Shown: positions 8,237 to 15,704, counted from the stretch's first letter. The stretch is DNA of 28,770 nucleotides from Candidatus Saccharibacteria bacterium UBA4727 (GCA_002404195.1 DHJF01000005.1:2572-31341), one strand, 5' to 3'. Numbers and translations: made by a program. The notes: a model not told the origin generated them from the sequence alone.

Positions 8237-8980
8237 TTACTGTGAGAGCGCACGGTCATTGATTTTTTCGTCAAGTTGTAAGGCTATTGTATGCATTTGC
8301 ATCGCAACCTCATTCGGCTGACAATCTGGGTTATCAACATGTACGACAGTACTTGTTGATAACCTATTATTAAAACCTTCAAATTGGCTTGCGCCTGATT
8401 CTACGGCCAATTCAATTTCCTGCCAAATCTCACGAACTTGGCTGTCGAGTGCGCGCACCTCATGCACTTCAGTAGGGTCATGCTTACTATTTATCTCTCT
8501 AACATTTAATCTATTAAGAAGCTGTTCATGCGTAGTGGCGTCAGAAAGCATATTAACACCAACGATATAATCCGGTGACTCTACCTCTCCTAGATGATCA
8601 GCCATTCTTTCTTCAAAACGTGCGACATACTCTTTAGCTTGAGTTTCTGGTAATTGCAGTGTCTCCCATATGATCCGCTTAAGGTACGGGTCAGAATCAA
8701 TAACAACCCCAGTTCCTCTACTAGCGATGATCCTCGCTAGGCCATAACATGCAATGGCGATGTCTTCGTATAAACGGACCATCTCTTGCGGAGTCTCATT
8801 TACTTCGGCAAGCTTATGATTAGAACCTAAAATATTCTTTGCAACTTCGGGTGTCAGCCATGATTTGTAACTACTCCCGCCAATCACAACATACTCATCG
8901 TCACCGTTGAGTGATGCAAATTCTTTTGCTATCGTAGTCTTTCCACTGCCATCGGTGCCATAGAAACTAATTACATCCAT
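8237..8980 (-). CDS. P-loop kinase, thymidylate/deoxynucleoside kinase-like
   Basis: A 247-aa protein with a Walker A loop at the very N-terminus (FYGTDGSGKTT, residues 6-16), as in thymidylate and deoxynucleoside kinases, and GTGVVIDSDPYLKRIIW around residue 90-105, in the position of their D-R substrate motif. The C-terminal half, rich in Glu and Arg, contains no other recognisable domain. The start at 8980 is fixed by AAGGAGA eight bases upstream. It begins 10 bases after the stop of the methyltransferase gene, so the two form an operon. The substrate is unknown. The pair may modify a nucleotide or small molecule, but that is inference. Confidence 0.7.
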   Translation of the reverse strand: MDVISFYGTDGSGKTTIAKEFASLNGDDEYVVIGGSSYKSWLTPEVAKNILGSNHKLAEVNETPQEMVRLYEDIAIACYGLARIIASRGTGVVIDSDPYLKRIIWETLQLPETQAKEYVARFEERMADHLGEVESPDYIVGVNMLSDATTHEQLLNRLNVREINSKHDPTEVHEVRALDSQVREIWQEIELAVESGASQFEGFNNRLSTSTVVHVDNPDCQPNEVAMQMHTIALQLDEKINDRALSQ

Positions 8981-8990
8981 ATCGTTCTCC

Positions 8991-10403
8991 TTATTGTGAT
9001 TGATTCGTTGATAAATTAGAGAATACTTTTCTAATTGGTGTATACATTTCGGCGAGGGTCTCTCTTGAGCAGTGTTCATCGAGTGTCTCTAAAGCTTGAA
9101 AGATTTTCTCTTTATTCTTAGATGATTTATCATCAGTATCTACAGCCTCAAACAGTACGAGTTGCTTACCGTCTGGCAGTGGATTACTTAGTGTTCTCTC
9201 AAGGAATCTATTGTAATACACACGCGGTATAACCTGTACGTCTGACTGCTGGATTGGTAATAAGATTTTCTTAGCATCGCTGGCTATAAAAGACTGCATC
9301 GCGACAGATCCGATGAACTTATTAAGTGTCATGTAGGTGTATGTCTCGGCGCCTTCTCGCTTAAGCCAATCTTGCCAAGCGACGTAGCTTTCTGAGGTCT
9401 CGTCTTCCGCCGCATCCTTGAGGAATTTAATAAGCAACTCGTCAGTCGTTGCGTCAAATATGTCACCGTCGATTATCCTACTTTCATCTGGGCCAGTTTC
9501 ACTCAAAGCTGCGAGGAGTGGATCATGGTTAGCTTGAGTAAAATGTACGCGCTTATGTCCTCGGCGGACATCAAGCCAATCGTTCGAACCATCGCCCTCT
9601 AGGATGGGTTTTACACCTAAGGTACCATCTCGCCAGACATGATCACGTAGGGTGATATAGTGACGCTGAACCTCCCTTAGGAGCCCGACCGGTGCATCGA
9701 TACTTAAGTTTCTAACCGCATCTATTTTATCAACATCGATACGTTTTGAATCTTGTTCGAAAATGATTCTATCTTCTTGCCTATGGTAGGGGTGTGTCGC
9801 TTCCTTTAAATAGTGAGATAGGAAGAGCTGTGAGAAACGTACCCAAGATTCTCGATCATATACATGTCGAGTCCTTTCGTGCTGTGAGAGTCGATGGACG
9901 GAAAATACGTCGCGATACGCAAAAAATCCTCCGGGATTTAGAGTATTAGTTATAGCGCCAATAGTATTATCAATCGAATGATAGCCGTCACCGTATGAGT
10001 AAACCTCATGCATCACAGCGGACGCTGCGATAATATCAGCACCATCTTTAAAGATTTCATTTGTCTGCTCGGCGTTTCCTTGATGAAAACTTGTAGTGGC
10101 ATATTGTCCAATTTTTTGGCGTGCAATATGAAGCTTATTAGATTCAATTCCGTCAAGCTCAAGAAAAGATACATGCAATCCGCCATCTCGTAAATGCTCG
10201 TTTTTATCTAATGAATTTGCAATCGCATTCACCGCGGAGCCACCTCCAGGCCCAATTTCAATAATATGTACTTCGTCGGAATGCTGCTTACGCAAGCGAT
10301 CAAGACCAGCTAATGTCAGTGCGGCTTTCTCTGATCCATTTCCATTAATGGCTGTATCCAGGTAGGTTTGATTGCTCTTTCCGCTTAGTAGAAATTCGCC
10401 CAT
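8991..10403 (-). CDS. Large SAM-dependent methyltransferase-like protein, unknown target
   Basis: A 470-aa protein. Residues 1-210 look like a class I methyltransferase: motif I IIEIGPGGGSA (47-57), an acidic end of strand 2 (FLELD, about 80-84), DIIAASAVMHEV (about 123-134) and LNPGGFFAYRD (155-165). The remaining 260 residues are mixed alpha/beta with no family I can name, so a second domain is likely. The start at 10403 is chosen because AAAAAGGA lies just upstream; an ATG 39 bases further up lacks such a site. It is the first gene of an operon with the kinase at 8237. The AT-richer stretches compared with the neighbours hint at acquisition. Confidence 0.7.
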   Translation of the reverse strand: MGEFLLSGKSNQTYLDTAINGNGSEKAALTLAGLDRLRKQHSDEVHIIEIGPGGGSAVNAIANSLDKNEHLRDGGLHVSFLELDGIESNKLHIARQKIGQYATTSFHQGNAEQTNEIFKDGADIIAASAVMHEVYSYGDGYHSIDNTIGAITNTLNPGGFFAYRDVFSVHRLSQHERTRHVYDRESWVRFSQLFLSHYLKEATHPYHRQEDRIIFEQDSKRIDVDKIDAVRNLSIDAPVGLLREVQRHYITLRDHVWRDGTLGVKPILEGDGSNDWLDVRRGHKRVHFTQANHDPLLAALSETGPDESRIIDGDIFDATTDELLIKFLKDAAEDETSESYVAWQDWLKREGAETYTYMTLNKFIGSVAMQSFIASDAKKILLPIQQSDVQVIPRVYYNRFLERTLSNPLPDGKQLVLFEAVDTDDKSSKNKEKIFQALETLDEHCSRETLAEMYTPIRKVFSNLSTNQSQ

Positions 10404-10437
10404 TAGTAGTCCTTTTTTAAATATCAATAAAAAACTT

Positions 10438-10469
10438 GTCACTGGGTCGCGAGATCGCGACCCAGTGAC
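10438..10469 (-). terminator. Strong intrinsic terminator of the GreA-like gene
   Basis: A perfect 15-bp stem (GTCACTGGGTCGCGA and its complement) with a 2-base centre is followed on the minus strand by AAGTTTTTTATT. It lies just past the stop of the 10474 gene and separates it from the methyltransferase operon. Confidence 0.9.
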
Positions 10470-10473
10470 TGCG

Positions 10474-10947
10474 TCACATTACCTCTAGGATAGTCACGCT
10501 GTGTTGTTTGCCGCTCGGGGTTACATACTGAACTTCATCACCCTCTTGACGATGAAGAAGAGCAGCACCGATCGGCGATGACGTAGATATCTCCATGACA
10601 TCCTCCGATCTGTGCTCTGTACGTGCCACGAAGTGGCCACCGATCGCGACAGTGAGTTCATCACCATCAGCATCAACGAATGTAACCGTGGAGCCAACCT
10701 CGACGTTTGCGGAGTTCGTGCGTTCAACCACAATTGCGTTCCTTCTGAGTTCGCGTAGTTTCGCAAGTTGTCCGGTCGCTTGGTCGACATCGGTCTTCGC
10801 CTGCTCAAAGGCAGGATTGTCGTGCCATGTGTTGTTGTCTGCCTCAGCTCCCGATCCCATCGAGAGAAGAGCTTCTCCCAACTTTTTTTCGGCTTCCACG
10901 ATTCGATCGTCGAGCCTATCGAGCGCTTCCTGGGTGTAGTGGTGCAT
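10474..10947 (-). CDS. GreA/GreB-family transcription factor
   Basis: A 157-aa protein with GreA-like organisation. The N-terminal antiparallel coiled coil (residues 1-75) carries WHDNPAFEQAK, the equivalent of the DNxEY/NPxY-type segment with an acidic tip (EADNNTWHDN). The C-terminal FKBP-like domain ends ISTSSPIGAALLHRQEGDEVQYVTPSGKQHSVTILEVM, matching the classic GreA ending. GreA proteins enter the RNA polymerase secondary channel and stimulate cleavage of backtracked RNA. The length is normal. AAAGGTCAAAG precedes the ATG, and the AT-rich upstream region (10985-11015) can hold the promoter. It could be the main GreA or a paralogue; the window cannot decide. Confidence 0.85.
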   Translation of the reverse strand: MHHYTQEALDRLDDRIVEAEKKLGEALLSMGSGAEADNNTWHDNPAFEQAKTDVDQATGQLAKLRELRRNAIVVERTNSANVEVGSTVTFVDADGDELTVAIGGHFVARTEHRSEDVMEISTSSPIGAALLHRQEGDEVQYVTPSGKQHSVTILEVM

Positions 10948-11053
10948 TTCTTTGACCTTTCTATTCGATTGTCGCCAAAGATATTTTTAAAATAACATAT
11001 TATTTTATATTTTGCAACCCCCACCCCTTAACTGAGTGCATCATTAACAAAAA

Positions 11054-11078
11054 ATCCTCAGAATAGGCTTCTGAGGAT
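11054..11078 (-). terminator. Terminator of the CYTH gene
   Basis: ATCCTCAGAA and TTCTGAGGAT form a perfect 10-bp stem with loop TAGGC, followed on the minus strand by TTTTTTGTT. Confidence 0.9.
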
Positions 11079-11122
11079 AAGTGCGCGTAAGGTTAACTGG
11101 TTTAAATATAACCACAGATTGT

Positions 11123-11719
11123 TTAGCGCGTGGCGATAAGGGCAGGTTTCGGCTCTGAAAATTTAATGACAGACCAGTTTTGATTGATTTCCGTAATACC
11201 TTCTTCACCAATGTGGGGGTACTGCATTTGGTAGGCATTTGCCACGCCACCAAAGATCGCGTTAGTCCAAACGAAACCAAGTTTGTCTGCTAAGGCACGG
11301 ACGGATTCCTCTGTTGGACCTTCAATTTCAACATAAGGCTCGAGCCATGGCCATTCATCAAGCATAACTTCAACTTCGCCAAGTCGCCAATTTTCTCGTC
11401 GGCTTTCTTGAAAGGTGTCGTGTTCAAGTCCGGCTGCCGTAAGCAATCCGACCACCGTCTCAAAATCACTTACCTCTACTTCATATTCTTTAGCGCCATC
11501 AATCGAATCCTCGTCAAACTGTTTGTACGTAATAGTGATACGATTACCTTCATCGCGTACGCGTACAAAGGCATTCTTATCGGTCATGGTGGGTGTATGA
11601 ATTACTACACGACGCATTGTTCGCATTGGCTGTTCTAGTATTGCGCCGACTGCGGTAAGTTTCGCACGCAGTTCATCATGATTAACATTAAGGAATTTAG
11701 CTTCGATTTCAGATTTCAT
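11123..11719 (-). CDS. CYTH-domain protein (CyaB/ThTPase-like)
   Basis: A 198-aa protein of the CYTH superfamily, tunnel-fold enzymes acting on triphosphates or polyphosphate with divalent metal. The diagnostic ExExK motif is E4-I-E6-A-K8. Further charged strands typical of the tunnel follow (AFVRVRDEGNRITITYK, AKEYEVEV, ENWRLGEVEVMLDEWPWLEPYVEIEGP). It resembles class IV adenylate cyclase CyaB in length and pattern, but the substrate is not predictable. Two ATGs are possible. The second (11719) is chosen because TATACT ends exactly 6 bases before it and overlaps nothing, while the first touches the box. A strong terminator follows. Confidence 0.85.
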   Translation of the reverse strand: MKSEIEAKFLNVNHDELRAKLTAVGAILEQPMRTMRRVVIHTPTMTDKNAFVRVRDEGNRITITYKQFDEDSIDGAKEYEVEVSDFETVVGLLTAAGLEHDTFQESRRENWRLGEVEVMLDEWPWLEPYVEIEGPTEESVRALADKLGFVWTNAIFGGVANAYQMQYPHIGEEGITEINQNWSVIKFSEPKPALIATR

Positions 11720-11725
11720 AGTCAT

Positions 11726-11731
11726 AGTATA
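11726..11731 (-). promoter_or_regulatory. -10 box of CYTH gene, leaderless type
   Basis: TATACT on the minus strand, 6 bases before the ATG at 11719. The earlier ATG at 11725 directly abuts the box and would lie upstream of the transcript. Confidence 0.6.
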
Positions 11732-11872
11732 ACATGTATCCTTGTGCTCGCTTGTAGCAGACTTACGCTTCTAGTCTACCTCCAGCCAAGGCGTCTCGAG
11801 TTATTGGCACATAGGTCAAGTACCTGACCCACGAGTCTAGGCACTCCGATCGAGCAGAGTGTCGCACTTCAA

Positions 11873-11892
11873 TGGGGTGGCGGGATTCGAAC
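11873..11892 (-). tRNA. Isolated 3' end of a tRNA (T-arm plus acceptor strand), remnant
   Basis: On the minus strand GTTCGAATCCCGC followed by CACCCCA reads as T-loop, T-stem 3' strand and acceptor 3' strand, most like the 3' end of a tRNA-Gln type gene with no encoded CCA. Upstream of it (11893-11920) lies AT-rich DNA with no anticodon or D arm, so this is not a working tRNA gene. Such 20-base tails are what integrases that target tRNA genes leave at the far end of an insertion. No other copy lies in the window. Confidence 0.55.
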
Positions 11893-11926
11893 TATATATT
11901 TTTTTGTATTGTGCGGAGTGACATTT

Positions 11927-11980
11927 AAAAAGAGCCTGACTAAATCAGACTCTCCCAAAGGTCTCCACCACAGGACCTAG
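11927..11980 (-). ncRNA. Possible small RNA with terminator, function unknown
   Basis: On the minus strand a TATACC box (11985-11990) is followed by two hairpins. AGGTC/GACCT pair around a 10-base loop (11959-11978), then a terminator stem with one mismatch (11931-11953; AGAGTCTGA, TTTAG, TCAGGCTCT) runs into TTTTT. No ORF lies between. It could be a short RNA of about 50 nt or the leftover end of a deleted transcript. It lies 34 bases upstream of the tRNA remnant and divergent from pepE. Confidence 0.35.
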
Positions 11981-12026
11981 TGACGGTATAGCGCTCATGT
12001 ATGCGCAAATCAATCTAGCTCAGTGG

Positions 12027-12032
12027 TATAAT
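12027..12032 (+). promoter_or_regulatory. Extended -10 box of pepE
   Basis: TGGTATAAT at 12024-12032 is an extended -10 element. The leader of about 17-18 bases contains AAAAAGGA, so pepE uses the Shine-Dalgarno start type. Confidence 0.55.
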
Positions 12033-12056
12033 TCTTAAAAAGGAACCAATATTCAT

Positions 12057-12788
12057 ATGGGAAAAATTATTGCAATCGGCGGTGGAGAAATCGGGCGACC
12101 TAAAGAAGGTGGTGGTTTTTACCCGATAGAAACATCAGCTATCGACCGCGAAATCCTCGCCCTCACTGGTAAGAAGTATCCCTCTCTTCTTTTCCTCCCA
12201 ACCGCAAGCCACGACTCGACTGGCTACGTTGAGGTTGTGAAGAAGCATTTTACAACAATCGGATTCAAATCAGTTGATGCGCTGTATCTATCCGATAAAA
12301 CATTGTCGCAGGAACACATAGAAAAAACTATCCTATCTCACGACGCCATCTACGTAGGTGGTGGCGACACATTATACATGATGACACTATGGCGACGGCT
12401 CGGTGTCGACAAGATTCTCAAGAAAGCCCTCGATCGTGGTATTGTTCTGGCTGGCCTCAGCGCCGGTTCGATATGTTGGTTTGCCTGTGGCAACTCCGAC
12501 TCGCGCAAGCTTAGCAGCGGCAGCAACCAGCTCATCAAAGTTACAGGACTTGGTTTTATCGACGCCCTCCACTGTCCACACTACGATATAGAGCCATTCC
12601 GACAAGATGATCTAAAAAGGATGATGAAATCGACCTCAAAAGTAGCAATAGCACTCGACAACTGCACGGCGCTCGAAGTTATCGATAACACGTACCGAAT
12701 CATCCAAAATAAACCAGGCGCAAAAGCCCGAAAAGCCTATTGGAAACGTGGTGAATATATCATTCAATTGCCTTCCTTGACGCCATAG
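12057..12788 (+). CDS. Peptidase E-like serine peptidase (family S51)
   Basis: A 243-aa cytosolic protein of the S51/class I glutamine amidotransferase-like fold. Seen: GKIIAIGGGEIGRP at the N-terminus, LFLPTASHDS (43-54), YVGGGDTLYMMTLWRRLG (99-116), and the nucleophile elbow LAGLSAGSICWF with S135 as catalytic serine. A histidine in LHCPHYD (172 or 175) probably completes the site. Known members cleave Asp-X dipeptides (PepE) or cyanophycin; which applies here is open. AAAAAGGA lies about 14 bases before the ATG. The 3' end abuts a truncated ORF in another frame, suggesting that a neighbouring gene was cut off here. Confidence 0.85.
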   Translation: MGKIIAIGGGEIGRPKEGGGFYPIETSAIDREILALTGKKYPSLLFLPTASHDSTGYVEVVKKHFTTIGFKSVDALYLSDKTLSQEHIEKTILSHDAIYVGGGDTLYMMTLWRRLGVDKILKKALDRGIVLAGLSAGSICWFACGNSDSRKLSSGSNQLIKVTGLGFIDALHCPHYDIEPFRQDDLKRMMKSTSKVAIALDNCTALEVIDNTYRIIQNKPGAKARKAYWKRGEYIIQLPSLTP

Positions 12789-12838
12789 CCTTACAGTCAA
12801 AGAGTCTGACGTACCGCGCCGAGTTACTCAGAGACGAG

Positions 12839-12952
12839 ATGAGAGACCTGATACTTCGCACGCAGGATGATACCAGTCTATGGACAGATCTTCTCTCCGG
12901 GACACTTTACCACGTCAATTGGCGCGAGATTATTGAGAATCATCTAGGGTAG
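12839..12952 (+). pseudogene. Truncated C-terminal fragment, resembling NYETW-type (DUF7249-like) phage/plasmid proteins
   Basis: A short frame, open from inside the end of pepE (about 12760) to a TAG at 12952, with its first ATG at 12839. It reads SLWTDLLSGTLYHVNWREI then ENHLG at its end. From memory this resembles the ...DLLGAALSEVNWYEIAEHL tail of small proteins common on plasmids and phages. The usual N-terminal NYETW part is missing and no Shine-Dalgarno sequence is seen, so it is probably a remnant. The family assignment is tentative. Confidence 0.4.
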
Positions 12953-13006
12953 TCATCTCCGTCCCAAGCAGGACGATAAGCTGCTCGGTGAACCGTTAGC
13001 CGGAAC

Positions 13007-13534
13007 TTACCCCACGACAAGGTCAGTTACATCGTCTACGAGACGAACATTGTCAGGTAGAGGTGAAGGCTGCTTACAGTAGTCATTTTTAATAAAGTAA
13101 CTATTTACTCCAGCGTTTACGCCAGCCTCGTAGTCATAGTAATAACTGTCACCAATCATGTACGTACGAGACGGGTCAAGTTCAAATTCATCAATGACGC
13201 TACGTATAACTTCTGTTTTGCCGTCCCTGTTGCCGCCGTCAGAGCAGAAAAAGCTGTCAATAAGTCCGCTAATCCCGAGCGTTATAATCTTTGACTCAAG
13301 CTCCTTCAGCCCCTCATTGCCAGGTACGGGATGCGCTGAGACAACAAAGACTTTATATCCTCGACTATGTAAACCTGCAAGCATCTCTGATACGCCATCA
13401 ACGAGAGCCAGGTCAGTATGGCTATCCTTTTCGACGCGATCTCCTCTATAGATATTATCGGGACGTGAATTCTTATCTTGTCCAATCGGTCGCCATAGCG
13501 TACCGTCGCCGTCAAATATAACTGCTCTATTCAT
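13007..13534 (-). CDS. HAD-superfamily phosphatase
   Basis: A 175-aa HAD hydrolase without a large cap. Motif I is FDGDGTLW (residues 7-14; the two aspartates are nucleophile and acid/base). Motif II is FVVSAHP, motif III the Lys of RDGKTEVI, and motif IV YMIGDSYYYDYEAGVNAGV. The arrangement resembles histidinol-phosphatase/GmhB-like HAD-IIIA enzymes, but the substrate is not predictable. TATACT ends 7 bases before the ATG, so a leaderless mRNA is likely. Repeat copy A of the local repeat family lies directly upstream (13562-13632). Confidence 0.85.
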   Translation of the reverse strand: MNRAVIFDGDGTLWRPIGQDKNSRPDNIYRGDRVEKDSHTDLALVDGVSEMLAGLHSRGYKVFVVSAHPVPGNEGLKELESKIITLGISGLIDSFFCSDGGNRDGKTEVIRSVIDEFELDPSRTYMIGDSYYYDYEAGVNAGVNSYFIKNDYCKQPSPLPDNVRLVDDVTDLVVG

Positions 13535-13541
13535 AAAGAAT

Positions 13542-13547
13542 AGTATA
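13542..13547 (-). promoter_or_regulatory. -10 box of HAD gene, leaderless type
   Basis: TATACT on the minus strand, 7 bases before the ATG at 13534, with no Shine-Dalgarno sequence. Confidence 0.6.
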
Positions 13548-13561
13548 CCAAGAAAGAGTCT

Positions 13562-13632
13562 TCCTTCCTCTGTCTCCTCATTATACGGGTGAACGAATCA
13601 CATCGAGCTTGCTTATCACACTGGTAAATGTG
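13562..13632 (-). repeat. Dispersed repeat, copy A
   Basis: On the + strand it contains TGTCTCCTCATTATACGGGT, identical to copy C over that core and close to copy B. On the minus strand it encodes a fragment ending KLDVIRSPV followed by TAA, then conserved non-coding bases. It is the 3' tail of a lost gene. The rest of the gap (13633-13712) shows nothing recognisable. Confidence 0.75.
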
Positions 13633-13712
13633 GGCTAACACTGTCAAAATGGGCCCGATCGTCTAAACTTTTTTCAGATATATCCACAATAGTGTCTACT
13701 GATTATGCCGAA

Positions 13713-14198
13713 TTATCGTCGCAGTGCTGTACGTAATTCTTCAAGGGGAAGCTCAACTCGGTAGTCTCTATAGAACTTGCCATCCCGATATTCAGCTTCA
13801 TTCATCCAGGCGCTGGTCAGGACTGCCTTATAGATACGACGGTTAGCCTCATTTGATAGATCGGCCACCGATTCCGCTGAGCGTAAGACCTGCGAGATAG
13901 CCTGCTCGATCACATCTGGGTCGTTGAGCTCACTGGCTGTTGCTTCAAAATAGACGCCCCACTCTGAACCAGCCGGAACCGTTGAATCGTAGATAACAAT
14001 TGCGATTGACTCATTGGCACGCACGTTACAGGAGTGCCTATTCTGCCTATCTGATACCCAGTAGAGGTTCATATCTTGATCAAACGTATGAGCTACCGGA
14101 TTGTTCCAAGGCTTATTATCCTGAGAGGCAGTTGCAAGTGTAGCGTACCGAATAGTTGATAATATTTCATTGGCACGTTGGATGTGTTGTTCGCTCAT
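13713..14198 (-). CDS. Pyridoxamine 5'-phosphate oxidase-like flavin-binding protein
   Basis: A 161-aa split-barrel protein of the PNPOx-like FMN/F420-binding superfamily. Seen: ILSTIRYATLATASQDNKPWNNPVAHTFDQDMNLYWVSD (about residues 11-49), the usual beta-strands for flavin phosphate binding, then RQNRHSCNVRANESIAIVIYDST and WGVYFEATASEL. The substrate is unknown; related proteins reduce or bind small molecules, or act in stress tolerance. The start at 14198 is preferred over a frame extension to 14243 because TATACT ends 9 bases upstream of 14198 and lies inside the extension. It follows the histidine phosphatase gene with a 174-base gap. Confidence 0.8.
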   Translation of the reverse strand: MSEQHIQRANEILSTIRYATLATASQDNKPWNNPVAHTFDQDMNLYWVSDRQNRHSCNVRANESIAIVIYDSTVPAGSEWGVYFEATASELNDPDVIEQAISQVLRSAESVADLSNEANRRIYKAVLTSAWMNEAEYRDGKFYRDYRVELPLEELRTALRR

Positions 14199-14207
14199 AA
14201 TGACTTT

Positions 14208-14213
14208 AGTATA
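14208..14213 (-). promoter_or_regulatory. -10 box of split-barrel gene
   Basis: TATACT on the minus strand, 9 bases before the ATG at 14198. The expected transcript start is within two bases of the ATG. Confidence 0.5.
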
Positions 14214-14372
14214 CTCCTCGTTTTGGTCGACGAATGTGCTCATGTATGACTTAGTGTCTTTATTATACCTCCAACGATTGACTCTGCTTTATATCTTACT
14301 GCGCAAACACTCCCTTGCCGTCGATATCTGAAGGGGCTACCTTGACTAAGGCCTTATACATCCGTACGTGCC

Positions 14373-14909
14373 TTATCTAAGTTCATATATCCTAACCTCG
14401 CAGTTTTTCATCGGGCTGATACGCATATTGCCGGCAAGGGGTAAGTTGTTGGTGTACGCATACACAGCCTGATGTACGCCACCGTGCGAGACGACTAGTA
14501 CGGAATCATCTTTGCCGTGAGTGGCCTTGAGATTATCTAGAGCCATGTAGATGCGATCAAAAAAATCACGTATCGGCTCGATACCCTCAACTACTTCGTT
14601 CTTGTCGAAATCAAACGCATCATGCCATGAAGTGGCGTCGAGATAGTTGCTAGTTTTTAACTCCCTCCATACATCGTCTATCCGTATATCGAGTTTGTGA
14701 AATTCATTGATGATTTTTGCAGTCTGTAGAGCTCGTTGCAACTGGGAACTAACTACAGCTTCGAACGTAACATCTCTGAGCTGCTCCGCAAGCTGCTCGG
14801 CTTGCTCTATGCCCGCAGAATTAAGCGGTTCGTTGAATTGGGCGGTATGGGCTTGTTGCAAGCCAGAGTTCACATCAGTCTCACCATGACGCACGAAGTA
14901 TAGTTTCAT
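14373..14909 (-). CDS. Histidine phosphatase (phosphoglycerate mutase-like)
   Basis: A 178-aa protein of the histidine phosphatase superfamily. It opens with MKLYFVRHGETD, where H8 is the phospho-accepting histidine. SSQLQRALQTAKII carries the second conserved Arg, WRELKT the acidic residue region, and VLVVSHGGVHQAV the second catalytic His. Many such proteins act on small phosphate esters (for example CobC/GpmB types); no substrate is inferable. The start at 14909 rather than 14927 is set by TATAAT ending 6 bases before it; the upstream ATG would precede the promoter box. Copy B of the dispersed repeat lies upstream. Confidence 0.88.
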   Translation of the reverse strand: MKLYFVRHGETDVNSGLQQAHTAQFNEPLNSAGIEQAEQLAEQLRDVTFEAVVSSQLQRALQTAKIINEFHKLDIRIDDVWRELKTSNYLDATSWHDAFDFDKNEVVEGIEPIRDFFDRIYMALDNLKATHGKDDSVLVVSHGGVHQAVYAYTNNLPLAGNMRISPMKNCEVRIYELR

Positions 14910-14915
14910 ATTCTG

Positions 14916-14921
14916 ATTATA
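14916..14921 (-). promoter_or_regulatory. -10 box of histidine phosphatase gene
   Basis: A perfect TATAAT on the minus strand, 6 bases before the ATG at 14909, lying within the longer possible reading frame. Confidence 0.6.
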
Positions 14922-14991
14922 CGTCATTCGCGTACGACATCTGAATTGTGTATAGATTGCACGGAGCTATAGAAGTACTGCACTTTTAAGT

Positions 14992-15075
14992 TCTTCCTCC
15001 CCTTGTCTTCTCATTGTACGGGTGGGTAATCAGCCCGCACCGTCCTGAGCATGGCGGTAAACTGCTCATTCCCCA
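14992..15075 (-). repeat. Dispersed repeat, copy B (most diverged)
   Basis: On the + strand TTGTCTTCTCATTGTACGGG aligns with copies A and C, and GGCGGTAAACT further on aligns with copy C. On the minus strand it gives a fragment FTAMLRTVRADYPPVQ and TGA. The following 15076-15214 contains ACAGCCCC, a half of the terminator arm seen near 16763, and otherwise nothing recognisable. Confidence 0.65.
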
Positions 15076-15210
15076 ATTAATGCAAGGGTTACATGGCCCC
15101 ACCAGGCAAAACAGCCCCAAATCCTGATTGAGGGACTAGGAATTTCCAGTCATTTTGAAGATTCATACATAAATCTATCCAGTCAAAATTTTACTAGTCA
15201 CATAAAAGCC

Positions 15211-15236
15211 AAAAGCCGCCCCTTGCAAAGGGCGGC
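15211..15236 (-). terminator. Terminator of the 15252 gene
   Basis: GCCGCCC and GGGCGGC form a 7-bp GC stem (15215-15236), followed on the minus strand by TTTTGGCTTTT. It lies 15 bases past the stop at 15252 and helps assign that gene to the minus strand. Confidence 0.75.
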
Positions 15237-15251
15237 CAATGGGACTTGAGC

Positions 15252-15704
15252 TTACAGGACATTGAAAGGGTTGTGGAGAGCATGGAACAGTTGACGCAGC
15301 GATGTTACGCCCATCTGATCAAGTGGGAGGGCGCGCGTCGACATCTCGAGCTTCTTGTACCCGAGTACCTCGCAGCAAACAATCTCACCGTCTTCACGGA
15401 GCCACGTACTGGCCCCCACGAGCGGCGGTTCGTTGCGAAAAAGTTGCCACCACGCAGTGGTTCGGTCGACAAAACGTGGACCATCGAGATGCCAGTGGTT
15501 CATTTCACACTTTGGAGCGTGGCCATGGAGGTTGACGGTGGTCTTGACGAGCTTCGGCCGCCGCCTGGTAGATGCCGAAAGGACGTCAAGGGCGATGGGG
15601 ATCTCTTCCAGTACTTCAATGAGAAGCTTGAAGCGAACGATTTCTCGCTCTCGAATGCTCGTTCTTTCAGCTCGTTCCGTTGTGATGAGTCGATTCGAAG
15701 GCAT
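15252..15704 (-). CDS. Hypothetical protein, 150 aa
   Basis: Three long frames overlap here; the minus-strand frame is chosen because AGGAAAGAG precedes its ATG (15704) by about ten bases and a GC-rich terminator follows its stop. The protein starts MPSNRLITTERAERTSIRER and is rich in Arg, Leu and Trp. A middle segment HGHAPKCEMNHWHLDGPRF has clustered His and Cys that could bind metal, and WWQLFRNEPPLVGASTWLRE follows. No family is recognised. Repeat copy C lies about 200 bases upstream. Codon use of the competing plus frames is less natural, but this was judged by eye. Confidence 0.5.
   Translation of the reverse strand: MPSNRLITTERAERTSIREREIVRFKLLIEVLEEIPIALDVLSASTRRRPKLVKTTVNLHGHAPKCEMNHWHLDGPRFVDRTTAWWQLFRNEPPLVGASTWLREDGEIVCCEVLGYKKLEMSTRALPLDQMGVTSLRQLFHALHNPFNVL

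Noticed and set aside
12015..12030. TAGCTCAGTGGT, resembling a tRNA D-arm
   Set aside because: No acceptor, anticodon or T arm can be fitted around it. The bases double as the extended -10 region of pepE.
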